Shown here in pieces: positions 25,755-34,106 of a stretch of 64,000 nucleotides of DNA. The notes below the pieces were generated by a model. It did not search any database. It was given only the letters and a program-made list of their open reading frames with translations, and had not been told where the DNA came from. Made by a program: the position numbers and the translations under genes. Numbering within the stretch: the first letter of the stretch is position 1; the number at the start of each line of letters is the position of its first letter. This stretch comes from Pseudoalteromonas amylolytica (lineage in GTDB: Bacteria > Pseudomonadota > Gammaproteobacteria > Enterobacterales > Alteromonadaceae): contig NZ_MKJU01000037.1 of NCBI RefSeq assembly GCF_001854605.1, forward strand, positions 1 through 64,000, read 5' to 3'.

Positions 25755-27014
25755 ATGAAAACTTTTATTTATAGCGGCATTATGTGTGCATTGTTTGCGA
25801 CATCAAGTCATGCAGCGCAAAACCCCTACGACTTCTTAGACAAGCAAGGTGAACCGCAAAGCAAGCAAGATGTGCAAATGGCGGAAATGATTGACGCTGT
25901 TCCTTTAGGCACTGCCTATAAGCGAGCGGGTGATTCTTATCTAGGTTTACAATCAGTGGTGGGTACGCAAGCGGAGCATTTGGGTAACACCAATATCGAC
26001 TTTCGTGTCGGTGTAGACTTGGCCTACGAGCAAGCACTGAAATTGATTGATGGTAAAGTGGACATTGGCTTTAAATTCCCAGCGGTTCGTGTCGATGCGG
26101 GGGCAAACTATGCCAAAGATATTAGTGCCGACAAATACACGGGCACCTATACCGTGTACTCATCGGTAAAACCAAAATCTAGAGTGCTAATGCCCACATC
26201 AGCCAGTGGTTTTCAGCCTACCCAAGCGGCCATTGACTTAGCAACCGCACAACCTGGCAACAAAGCAAACAATCTAGGTGAAGGCTTTGTTTCTGGCTTT
26301 GCGTATGGCTCAAATGTGGTCATCAATATGAAAATTGATTACCGAGATGAGCAAGATAAGCGTTCAATAGGCGGTTATCTGAGCGTTGATTGGATTGGTA
26401 AAGTTAAAGTGGATGGTCAATTGCAGAAGATTGATGAAGAAAAGCGTCAATCGGTGAAAATCACCATCAGTGGCTATCAAAGCGGGGGAGATCCTAACCG
26501 TTTATTAAGCATCATTCCAAACGGCATTATGCAGTGTACATTACTTAACCCTGAGCCATGCTTCAACTTGTTTGAGGCAGCCGTTAACTACCTGAAGCAA
26601 GATTACATCAACCAGTTTGACTCACTGGATGATTATAACGTAACAGAAGCTTACATCAGCGATTATGTGGACGCAGGTCCAGGCCTTCAACAATTAGTAC
26701 CAGACACGGGCTACGTACAGGCAAATTATTTAACTAAGCTAGTGGTCAAGGAGCTTACAGCTCGTTGGATTGAAGAGCGCTTAACGTATCGTAGAGCAAA
26801 AAATCTACAGCGTTATTATGCAGCGCAGTTTACTACTGAGCAGTTAGATCAATTGAGTGAAATCGAATCTTTCAGCCGCAATAATGCCAACCTGTTTGCA
26901 GACATGGTGGATTACTGTGAGGCAAACCCAGAAGGGAACTACTGTATCGATTATGAAGCTGCCAACATGGCTTATTACCGTGATTACAGCGTCTACAGTG
27001 ATGTATTAAAGTAA
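25755..27014 (+). CDS. Exported stonustoxin/MACPF-like pore-former candidate A
   Basis: 419 residues from the ATG at 25755 (CGGAG upstream), with signal peptide ending TSSHA|AQNP. The opening VPLGTAYKRAGDSYLGLQSV and the later GEGFVSGFAYGSNVVINMKI (175-194), GGYLSVDWIGKVKVDGQ and SGGDPNRLL (243-251) follow the order I associate with the stonustoxin-like MACPF domain. A Cys pair, C261 and C269, lies just after. The same layout and Cys spacing recur in the genes at 27866 and 29386. The strands alternate hydrophobic and polar residues, as expected of a barrel-forming protein. The fold assignment is inference; no enzymatic motif is visible. Confidence 0.55.
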   Translation: MKTFIYSGIMCALFATSSHAAQNPYDFLDKQGEPQSKQDVQMAEMIDAVPLGTAYKRAGDSYLGLQSVVGTQAEHLGNTNIDFRVGVDLAYEQALKLIDGKVDIGFKFPAVRVDAGANYAKDISADKYTGTYTVYSSVKPKSRVLMPTSASGFQPTQAAIDLATAQPGNKANNLGEGFVSGFAYGSNVVINMKIDYRDEQDKRSIGGYLSVDWIGKVKVDGQLQKIDEEKRQSVKITISGYQSGGDPNRLLSIIPNGIMQCTLLNPEPCFNLFEAAVNYLKQDYINQFDSLDDYNVTEAYISDYVDAGPGLQQLVPDTGYVQANYLTKLVVKELTARWIEERLTYRRAKNLQRYYAAQFTTEQLDQLSEIESFSRNNANLFADMVDYCEANPEGNYCIDYEAANMAYYRDYSVYSDVLK

Positions 27015-27024
27015 GGATAGAACA

Positions 27025-27855
27025 ATGAATAAATTCGTATTCGTCGCAGCCTCAATGATGGGGGTTGCAATGCATGGACATGCTAACGAAGATATCGCAC
27101 AGCAAGCAAATTATAATGAATTAGGTGATTTACTCACGGTATCTCAAGCACAAGGTCGCTTTGACTGGCTTGCAAAATGTTATGACGGTCTATTGGTGGA
27201 AATCTGGGAGCAGATGTATAACACCACAGAGATTGTGCCAAAAGAGCAAAAGCTTAACCAATTAAAAGCCTTGTGGCTAACGCCTGATAAAGCGCAATAT
27301 TTGACGTTCGCAAATAGTGATTTCACCAATCCGTATGGTTGGCAAGCTGGCAACAGTGACGCGCAAGCTTGTAGCACTATGCCGCCTGAATATGTTCCTG
27401 TTGCATTACAAACTACGCAGCTGACTCACGAGTATTGTGCCAATAAGAGCTTTGATAACGAGTGGGAATGGATAGAAAAAGTGACAGTAGAAGACTTTGT
27501 ACATGAGTCTCTTAGTCATGACTACACGGCGGTGTCAGGTAAAGTAATTACCTTACCTGCGGGGCGCACAGTCAAAATGTCAGTAACACCTGGCAACAAA
27601 GATCCTCAATACCCATCTTATGTTGCGCTACGCGTGTGGATTGATTGGAACCAAGATGGTCAACTTGCCGCAAATGAAATCGTCTATAAGTCGGCTTCTG
27701 ATGCGCCGTTTCAATTCACTTTTGATGTACCGACAGATGCCGCAGATGGGGTAACTCTGATGCGTGTTGCCAGCGATGCTGGTGGTGGCTCAGATGATGC
27801 CTGTAAGCGCACCTTGTACGGTGAAGTGGAAGATTATTTGGTGACAATTCGTTAA
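27025..27855 (+). CDS. Exported GEVED-domain protein
   Basis: 276 residues with a signal peptide (MNKFVFVAASMMGVAMHGHA|NED). Residues 20-130 are unassigned and have several Cys and Trp. From about 140 there is a GEVED domain: VALRVWIDWNQDGQLAANEI, then DAADGVTLMRVASD and the terminal YGEVEDYLVTIR that names the family. Such domains occur at the ends of secreted bacterial enzymes and adhesins. A relative of this domain occurs twice in the M4 protease at the head of the cluster. It lies between two pore-former paralogues with gaps of 10 bases each side, so it is surely cotranscribed. Confidence 0.8.
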   Translation: MNKFVFVAASMMGVAMHGHANEDIAQQANYNELGDLLTVSQAQGRFDWLAKCYDGLLVEIWEQMYNTTEIVPKEQKLNQLKALWLTPDKAQYLTFANSDFTNPYGWQAGNSDAQACSTMPPEYVPVALQTTQLTHEYCANKSFDNEWEWIEKVTVEDFVHESLSHDYTAVSGKVITLPAGRTVKMSVTPGNKDPQYPSYVALRVWIDWNQDGQLAANEIVYKSASDAPFQFTFDVPTDAADGVTLMRVASDAGGGSDDACKRTLYGEVEDYLVTIR

Positions 27856-27865
27856 GGACAAAGCA

Positions 27866-29332
27866 ATGAAACCTATTTACTCATACATGTTACTGCTTGG
27901 ACTTAGCAGCTCAGCGGCAGTAGCGAATGACATTAGCACGGCAACTACTGGTTCAACAATATCTGGCTTAATCAACGATCACGTTGCGATTGGTACAGCT
28001 TACGACAGTCAGTTAAAGCGATTTTTAAATGTACAACCTGTTGCGGGACGTATTGATGAAACGTTTGGTAATACTGAGCTGAAATTTAAAACCGGCATTG
28101 ATATGAGCTATGATGACCTACTGAGTACCTTAAATGGTAGTGTTGATATTGATGTGAATTTCCCTGTTGTGCGAGTGTCTGCGGGCGCGAGCCTAGCAAA
28201 GGAAATGGCATCAAGTACTTACTCAAGTTCATATACTTTTAGTGCAAGTAGCACGCCGAAAAAGCGACTCTTTTTACCTCAAGACAGCAATGTGGGTTAT
28301 ACCCTATCGCAAGCGGGTCAAGAGATTGCAACGAATCATCAGGCAAAAATTCAGCAACTAGCGGGCGATGAATTTGTATCGGCTATCGAATACGGTGCAA
28401 ACATTATGGTTAACCTTAAGATTGATTACGGTAGCAACCGTGATAAATCAGAAATTGGTGGTTACTTGGATGTTGACCTATACGGTGGTGTATTTAATGT
28501 TGGTGGTCAACTTAAATATCTACAAGATGATACTAAGTCATCCGTAAAAATCACCGTACGCGCGATTCAGCACGGTGGTGATCCGAAGCAGTTGCTGACG
28601 ATTATTCCAAACAACATTATTACCTGTTCTTTGGATAACCCTACGCCGTGTTTCGATATGTTTTATGAAGCGGTTAAATATGCCAAAGATGGCTTTAGAA
28701 GTCAGTTGAACACGTTAAGCGATTACAACGTAGTGCGTTATTACACCACGCGTTATGACAGCTCTTCGTTAGCATTACGTCCATTGGTACCTGAGTACCT
28801 AACGATTCGTAACGCAACTAAATGGCTGATCACTGAACTTGAAGATGAATTCAAGCAAGCAGTACTTGATGAACAGCGTGCGACTAACTTACTCACTAGC
28901 TACTACGCGTATCTACCAGAAGAGCAGCGCACATCTGTAGAGCAAATTAAAGATCTTGCCTATGACAATGCTTGGTTCCTCTACAATGCAGCCAAGTTCT
29001 GTAGAGATAATCCATTCGGTACATCATGTGAAGACGAACTTCAAAAGATGAAAGATGACTGTACACGTCGTGGTAAAACATGTCCTGCAAACTATGATGC
29101 GACCCAGCTACAGTTACCGCAATCGGATCGTCTAGACTGGAAACAGTGCGAAATAGCGCGTCAAGAAGCAGTGCGCTCAGGCGCGGTGATTGAAGACGAA
29201 AGTGTGAAATATCGCAACATGAGATGGGCACCTACATTTATTGATGCAAGTGCACCGGCTAGAGGCGTTCTGAACTGGCGTTTATGTGAAGCTGCATTGA
29301 GCACATACGGCAGCGCGTTTAACGCGGGTTAA
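27866..29332 (+). CDS. Exported stonustoxin/MACPF-like pore-former candidate B
   Basis: 488 residues, signal peptide ending SSAAVA. It is clearly paralogous to the gene at 25755: AIGTAYDSQLKRFLNVQPV, then GDEFVSAIEYGANIMVNLKI (167-186), GGYLDVDLYGGVFNVGGQ, HGGDPKQLLTIIPN (236-249) and the Cys pair C254/C262 with identical spacing. AYDSQLKRFL resembles the stonustoxin MLYDARREKLIPG opening. It has an extra C-terminal 80 residues with several Cys (CRDNPFGTSC, CTRRGKTCPANYD) absent from A. The pore-forming role is inferred from this layout only. Confidence 0.55.
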   Translation: MKPIYSYMLLLGLSSSAAVANDISTATTGSTISGLINDHVAIGTAYDSQLKRFLNVQPVAGRIDETFGNTELKFKTGIDMSYDDLLSTLNGSVDIDVNFPVVRVSAGASLAKEMASSTYSSSYTFSASSTPKKRLFLPQDSNVGYTLSQAGQEIATNHQAKIQQLAGDEFVSAIEYGANIMVNLKIDYGSNRDKSEIGGYLDVDLYGGVFNVGGQLKYLQDDTKSSVKITVRAIQHGGDPKQLLTIIPNNIITCSLDNPTPCFDMFYEAVKYAKDGFRSQLNTLSDYNVVRYYTTRYDSSSLALRPLVPEYLTIRNATKWLITELEDEFKQAVLDEQRATNLLTSYYAYLPEEQRTSVEQIKDLAYDNAWFLYNAAKFCRDNPFGTSCEDELQKMKDDCTRRGKTCPANYDATQLQLPQSDRLDWKQCEIARQEAVRSGAVIEDESVKYRNMRWAPTFIDASAPARGVLNWRLCEAALSTYGSAFNAG

Positions 29333-29339
29333 TACCATT

Positions 29340-29371
29340 ATGAGCCAAAACGTGCATGCGTTTTGGCTCAT
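29340..29371 (+). other. Intercistronic hairpin 3 of the secreted cluster
   Basis: A 13-bp perfect stem (ATGAGCCAAAACG / CGTTTTGGCTCAT) with 6-base loop TGCATG lies between paralogues B and C. It is followed by only two extra T bases and then the ribosome binding site AAGGAG of the next gene. It could attenuate or stabilise the transcript. Confidence 0.6.
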
Positions 29372-29385
29372 TTCAAGGAGTGAAT

Positions 29386-30447
29386 ATGAGAACGATACTG
29401 TATGGGGTGTTGGTCTGTTTCAGTGTGGGTGCATCGGCACAGCGATATTACAGTGAGCAATTTTCCGAGCAGGATTTGGGAAAATCATTTGCTGTACAAA
29501 CTCATAAAGTAGGTGATAAGTGTTTAACGGGCACGGTTATTCATACGCCGGTAAGCTCGGGGCAGTTAGATTATTTGCAGCGTCAGAATGAAACGCAGAT
29601 CCGCAGACGGACATTTGGTGAGCTACATGGTGGAGTTAACCTGTTCATCATAGCAGGTAGTGTATCAACATCTATGACGCACCGAAATGCAACCGATACC
29701 CTAAGTTTGACCTCGCAGTTACATCTGCAATTAGAGCAGGGATATAGTACGCTGGAAAATCGGCAAGTTGTTGCGGGTTATGAAGATTTATCTTGTGGAA
29801 ATGACTTTGTTTACCAAGTTAGATACGGCAGAGATTTGTTTTTAAATGCGCGGTTACATTTTCGGACAGAGGAAGATTACAAAAAGTTTGTCACCAAAAT
29901 TAAAATCCGAGTGCTGTTTTTTAAGAAAACCAAAACCAAAATAAAAGAAATCGAAAAGTTTGCAGCTAACGCGGTATTGTCGATAGATGTAAATTCCAAT
30001 GGTGATTTACCAGCTGGGCTTACGCAAATCATGGCGAATAACCCAAAGCATTGCCGAGGAAGCAGTATTACACCGTGTTTAGATACCCTACAAAAGCTGG
30101 CGGATTATACTTTTGGTGGTCCACTGAGTGCGGATTTGAATAACTTGCCAAAAGTGACTCGCAGTATCATGATAGAATCCTATCAGGACTCGGGCCATTA
30201 CGAATTGTTATCGCAACAAGGAATAAGCAGTAGCGAACAATATGAGGATATTTGGCGCAGTATTGATGAACGTTATGGTAAGGCGGTACGTGATGTACAG
30301 CGTTATGAAGCGTTTTTAGCCGTAGCTACTGAGGATGAACAGCCAGATGCACAAGCGCAATTAGATGCGGCAAAAGTTAACTTAGAGGAAATGGAAGCTT
30401 TACGAACGACTTGTTTTGCTGATCCTAACCAGCCTCAATGTCGATAA
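29386..30447 (+). CDS. Exported pore-former-like paralogue C (most diverged)
   Basis: 353 residues from the ATG at 29386 (AAGGAG five bases before), signal peptide ending GVSAS-type (CFSVGASA|QRY). It shares the core landmarks with A and B: GNDFVYQVRYGRDLFLNARL (138-157), then a Lys-rich stretch (FFKKTKTKIKEIEKF) in place of the Gly-rich segment, and the Cys pair C223/C231 with the same eight-residue spacing. The Gly-rich loop is lost, so it may have a non-pore role such as inhibitor, chaperone or second subunit. The C-terminal 60 residues are helical and acidic. Its stop overlaps the upstream part of the next frame. Confidence 0.5.
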   Translation: MRTILYGVLVCFSVGASAQRYYSEQFSEQDLGKSFAVQTHKVGDKCLTGTVIHTPVSSGQLDYLQRQNETQIRRRTFGELHGGVNLFIIAGSVSTSMTHRNATDTLSLTSQLHLQLEQGYSTLENRQVVAGYEDLSCGNDFVYQVRYGRDLFLNARLHFRTEEDYKKFVTKIKIRVLFFKKTKTKIKEIEKFAANAVLSIDVNSNGDLPAGLTQIMANNPKHCRGSSITPCLDTLQKLADYTFGGPLSADLNNLPKVTRSIMIESYQDSGHYELLSQQGISSSEQYEDIWRSIDERYGKAVRDVQRYEAFLAVATEDEQPDAQAQLDAAKVNLEEMEALRTTCFADPNQPQCR

Positions 30448-30458
30448 GGAGTAATAAA

Positions 30459-31091
30459 GTGTTTAAGCAGTTAAGGAAGATAGTAGTCCCTGTGTTTGTA
30501 TTGTTATCTTGGCATGATAGTGCAATCGCGAACGCCACGGAACAGTACTTTTGGGACTTTGGAGATGGAAACTACTCTCATGAAGCACAACCATTACATC
30601 AATACCAAAAGCCAGGAATTTATCAGGTACGAAAGCTTACCTATCAAAATGGCAAACAAGTAGCTGAACAGCTTAAGATGGTTGACTTGATCACACCGAA
30701 TGTATTGGCCATGAATATCCTTGGTCCAGACACTGGGACTGTCCAGCAACATTTAACCTATCAAGTCGACTTAGATGCTAAAGCTGAGCTGGATTTACAG
30801 TATTACTGGCTCTCATCCAGCGGTGAGAGTCATCAAGGGAGGCAGTTTGCGTTTACGCCGCAGCAAGCAGGTTCGTATCAAATTACTCTGCAGGCGAAGT
30901 TTGACCAGACCCTCATTTCTGAGCAAAACATGCAAATAACCATTACTGAGCAAGATGACAGTGACAACACTACCGAGCCGAATAACCCCGCGGATGATGC
31001 AGACGGTGGTGGGTCGCTATATTTTGTGCTGTTTTTGTGTTTATTTGCTGTGATTTTGAGAAAAACTTCATTTAACAAATTTACTCAGTAA
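30459..31091 (+). CDS. PKD-domain protein with GlyGly-CTERM sorting signal
   Basis: 210 residues from the GTG at 30459, chosen for AAGGAG seven bases upstream and the signal peptide that results (FKQLRKIVVPVFVLLSW). An in-frame ATG at 30438 would overlap the previous gene. A PKD domain follows at about 30-75 (YFWDFGDGNYSHEAQ), then a beta domain, an acidic linker (DDSDNTTEPNNP) and the end DGGGSLYFVLFLCLFAVILRK. This Gly-rich, membrane segment, basic tail order is the GlyGly-CTERM signal, removed by rhombosortase and tied to type II secretion. It closes the secreted cluster. Confidence 0.78.
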   Translation: MFKQLRKIVVPVFVLLSWHDSAIANATEQYFWDFGDGNYSHEAQPLHQYQKPGIYQVRKLTYQNGKQVAEQLKMVDLITPNVLAMNILGPDTGTVQQHLTYQVDLDAKAELDLQYYWLSSSGESHQGRQFAFTPQQAGSYQITLQAKFDQTLISEQNMQITITEQDDSDNTTEPNNPADDADGGGSLYFVLFLCLFAVILRKTSFNKFTQ

Positions 31092-31220
31092 TACCTGATG
31101 CATTAGTTAATTTCTGCGCTTGATATGTGATGTTGAATTATTTTTTTATTTTCTCGTTGCTTTTTGGTTTATGGTTTCTTTTTTCATCTCAAGGGTTGTG
31201 CTTTTGTGGATTTTTTATGC

Positions 31221-31249
31221 TTGATTTGAGTTTGTTTCCCATGTTAAAA
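31221..31249 (+). promoter_or_regulatory. Probable leu operon promoter
   Basis: TTGATT (-35) and TTAAAA (-10) are 17 bases apart, ending about 35 bases before the leader peptide. The 190-base gap from 31092 holds AT-rich sequence and this promoter; no other feature is seen there. Confidence 0.45.
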
Positions 31250-31283
31250 CATAGCCAATCCATCAACAGGACGAATATGCTCA

Positions 31284-31352
31284 ATGAATAACATCACGCT
31301 TTTGTCACTACTGCTTAACCTCTTACTGATTAACTGTGAGAGTGGGGTGTAG
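31284..31352 (+). CDS. leuL: leu operon leader peptide
   Basis: A 22-codon frame, MNNITLLSLLLNLLLINCESGV. Eight of ten consecutive positions from Leu6 to Leu15 are leucine, written with several different codons. This is the leucine-sensing leader of transcription attenuation: when leucyl-tRNA is short the ribosome stalls on the Leu codons and the downstream terminator does not form. AGGA lies 12 bases upstream, rather distant. The terminator begins 28 bases after the stop. Confidence 0.85.
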   Translation: MNNITLLSLLLNLLLINCESGV

Positions 31353-31379
31353 TGCGCGTAAATTGAGCTACTACTTTGG

Positions 31380-31403
31380 ACCCCGCACTTAGCGGGGTTT
31401 TTT
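31380..31403 (+). terminator. leu attenuator terminator
   Basis: ACCCCGC, loop ACTTA, then GCGGGGT followed by seven T. The GGGGT at 31345-31349 inside the leader can pair with ACCCC of this stem to form an antiterminator, as expected for leucine attenuation. Confidence 0.85.
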
Positions 31404-31428
31404 TATTTTTGGGGATGAGGAACAAGTA

Positions 31429-32976
31429 ATGCAGGATAAAGTCTGGATTTTTGATACTACGTTGCGTGATGGCGAGCAAGCATTAAAAGCAAGCCTAACC
31501 GAAGATGATAAATTGCAGTTAGCACATGCCATAAGCCGCTTGAATGTGGACGTAATGGAGGTTGGGTTTCCAGTTTCTAGTCCTGCAGACTTTAGAGCGG
31601 TACAACGCATCGCCACTGAAGTGCGAAATCCAGTTATTTGTGGGTTAGCTCGTACGGTGAGTAAGGATATAGAGGCCTGTGGGGAAGCCCTTAAACCAGC
31701 AGAGCGTGGCAGAATTCATACCTTTATTGCCACCAGTCCCTTGCACCTTGAACATAAGCTGCGAATGAGCTTGGACGATGCCACAGCCATGGCAGTGAAG
31801 TCTATCAAGCTCGCGCGAAAGTATACTGATGACGTTGAATTTTCATGTGAAGATGCAGGGCGCACACCACATAGTGATCTTTGTCGCATTGTGGAGTCAG
31901 CTATTGATGCTGGCGCATCGACCATCAATTTACCCGACACCGTGGGCTATGTAACGCCAGATGAATATGCCGCGATGATCCACCATTTGATGAACAACGT
32001 GCCAAATATCGATAAGGCACGATTGAGTGTGCATTGTCACAATGATTTAGGTTTGGCAGTTGCCAACTCTATTGCGGCGGTACAAGCGGGGGCAAGACAA
32101 ATAGAATGTACCATCAACGGTATTGGTGAGCGGGCGGGTAACTGCTCACTAGAAGAAGTGGCGATGATCATGAAAATGCGTCAAGACCATTTAAAAGTAC
32201 ATACCGACATTCATAGTGAAGAAATCTACCGAGCCTCTCGTCAGGTTGCAAAGATTTGTAACATGGCGGTGCAGCCGAACAAAGCCATTGTGGGTGAAAA
32301 TGCTTTTGCACACAGTTCTGGTATTCACCAAGATGGAGTATTAAAAGCTCAGAATACTTATGAAATCATGTCGCCTGAAAGCGTAGGTGTGCCTAACAAT
32401 CAACTCAATATGACCTCACGCTCTGGGCGTCACGTCATTGAACACCGCCTTACAGAGCTGGGGTATCAAAAGTCTGATTATGATATGGATAGCCTATACG
32501 AAAGCTTCTTAGCATTGGCGGATCAAAAGGGCACTGTGTATGACTATGACTTAGAAGCCATGATTTATTTCAACCAGATCAATGACGAAGAAGATCACTA
32601 CAAGTTAGAGTTTGTTAATTCTACCTCTAACTCCCAGTCAGTGGCTAGCTCTACCATTGGCATGACGGTAGGTCAGCAATCTAAGCAAGAAGCCGCCACA
32701 GGGAATGGTCCCGTTGAGGCGTCATTCTTGGCAATCGAGCGTATTACAGGTATGGCAGTAGAAGTCATTGAATATAATTTGGATGCTACGGGGCAGGGGG
32801 CAAGTTCTCTTGGTCAAGTGGACATCATAGCTAAGTATAATGGTCGCCAGTATCACGGTGCGGGTCTTGCTGCAGATATCGTCGAAGCGTCAGTACGAGC
32901 AATGGTCCGCGTTTACAATCTAATAGACAGAGCACAGAAAGTCTCAAGTTTAAAACAACAAAGGAAAGCAGGATGA
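31429..32976 (+). CDS. leuA: 2-isopropylmalate synthase
   Basis: 515 residues, cytoplasmic. Condenses acetyl-CoA with 2-oxoisovalerate, the first committed step to leucine. The catalytic TIM barrel begins VWIFDTTLRDGEQALKASL and holds the metal-binding HCHNDLG. GIGERAGN and HSSGIHQDGVLK are further family motifs. The C-terminal allosteric domain (about 395-515) carries the leucine feedback site. AGGAAC precedes the ATG. First gene of leuABCD, behind the attenuator. Confidence 0.96.
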   Translation: MQDKVWIFDTTLRDGEQALKASLTEDDKLQLAHAISRLNVDVMEVGFPVSSPADFRAVQRIATEVRNPVICGLARTVSKDIEACGEALKPAERGRIHTFIATSPLHLEHKLRMSLDDATAMAVKSIKLARKYTDDVEFSCEDAGRTPHSDLCRIVESAIDAGASTINLPDTVGYVTPDEYAAMIHHLMNNVPNIDKARLSVHCHNDLGLAVANSIAAVQAGARQIECTINGIGERAGNCSLEEVAMIMKMRQDHLKVHTDIHSEEIYRASRQVAKICNMAVQPNKAIVGENAFAHSSGIHQDGVLKAQNTYEIMSPESVGVPNNQLNMTSRSGRHVIEHRLTELGYQKSDYDMDSLYESFLALADQKGTVYDYDLEAMIYFNQINDEEDHYKLEFVNSTSNSQSVASSTIGMTVGQQSKQEAATGNGPVEASFLAIERITGMAVEVIEYNLDATGQGASSLGQVDIIAKYNGRQYHGAGLAADIVEASVRAMVRVYNLIDRAQKVSSLKQQRKAG

Positions 32977-34049
32977 GCCAAGCAAGTTACCAAGTTGCCG
33001 TACTCGCAGGAGATGGCATTGGCCCTGAAGTGATGTCGGCAGCATTGAGCGTACTCGATGCGGTCAGCGACAAATTTAAGTTCACATTAGAGCGTGAGCA
33101 TCACGCCATTGGCGGCGCGGCAATTGACCAATATGGTCAAGCTTTACCACCGTCCACATTAGCTGCGTGTGAAGCGGCTGATGCAATTTTATTTGGCTCG
33201 GTTGGTGGACCAAAGTGGGAAAGTTTACCACCCGATCAACAACCTGAACGTGCATCACTGTTACCGCTTCGCAAACACTTTGGCTTATTCTGTAATTTAC
33301 GCCCAGCGCAGCTACTTCCTGCTTTAAGTAAGGCTTCGCCACTGCGCGCCGATATTAGTGAGCGAGGCTTCGATATTTTGTGTGTGCGTGAGCTGACTGG
33401 GGGGATCTATTTCGGTGAAAAAGGCCGAGAGGGTACAGGGTTGGAAGAATCTGCGTACGACACTCAGCGTTATTCAAGAGCGGAAATTGAGCGCATAGCA
33501 CGCTTTGCATTTGAAGCTGCTAAGCTGCGCAGCAACCATGTTACATCTGTAGACAAAGCCAATGTGTTGGCTTCCAGTGTGTTGTGGCGAGAGGTGGTTA
33601 CTGAGGTTAGTAAAGATTATCCTGAAGTGACACTTGATTACATATACGTCGATAACGCCGCAATGCAATTGGTGAAGCAGCCACAACAATTTGATGTGCT
33701 GTTATGTGACAACTTATTTGGTGACATCCTATCTGATGAATGCGCCATGATCACAGGCTCTATGGGATTACTGCCTTCAGCGAGTTTGAACCAATCGGGC
33801 TTTGGTTTGTATGAACCAGCTGGTGGCTCGGCACCTGACATCGCAGGTAAGGGAATTGCAAATCCTATCGCGCAAATACTCAGTGCAGCGCTGATGCTCA
33901 GATATTCTCTTGGTCAGGATGAAGCTGCTCGTAGTATAGAAAAAGCGGTGGCGGAGGCGGTGGCATCAGGTATTGGTACTCCTGATATTTTCCCAAATGC
34001 GGCTTACACGACTCAAGATGTAGCGCAGGCAATCGTCGCAAGAATTTAA
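32973..34049 (+). CDS. leuB: 3-isopropylmalate dehydrogenase
   Basis: 358 residues. NAD+-dependent oxidative decarboxylation of 3-isopropylmalate to 2-oxoisocaproate. Visible motifs: AGDGIGPEVM at the N-terminus, GSVGGPKWE, the substrate-binding RELTGGIYFGEKG, and DNLFGDILSDE with the metal-binding aspartates. Start overlaps the leuA stop (ATGA), so translation is coupled. Confidence 0.96.
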   Translation: MSQASYQVAVLAGDGIGPEVMSAALSVLDAVSDKFKFTLEREHHAIGGAAIDQYGQALPPSTLAACEAADAILFGSVGGPKWESLPPDQQPERASLLPLRKHFGLFCNLRPAQLLPALSKASPLRADISERGFDILCVRELTGGIYFGEKGREGTGLEESAYDTQRYSRAEIERIARFAFEAAKLRSNHVTSVDKANVLASSVLWREVVTEVSKDYPEVTLDYIYVDNAAMQLVKQPQQFDVLLCDNLFGDILSDECAMITGSMGLLPSASLNQSGFGLYEPAGGSAPDIAGKGIANPIAQILSAALMLRYSLGQDEAARSIEKAVAEAVASGIGTPDIFPNAAYTTQDVAQAIVARI

Positions 34050-34106
34050 TGTTAATTTGAGTGGGTAGTCTTCGTCAGGCTACCGACAAAGCTGAGGATG
34101 TAGCAA

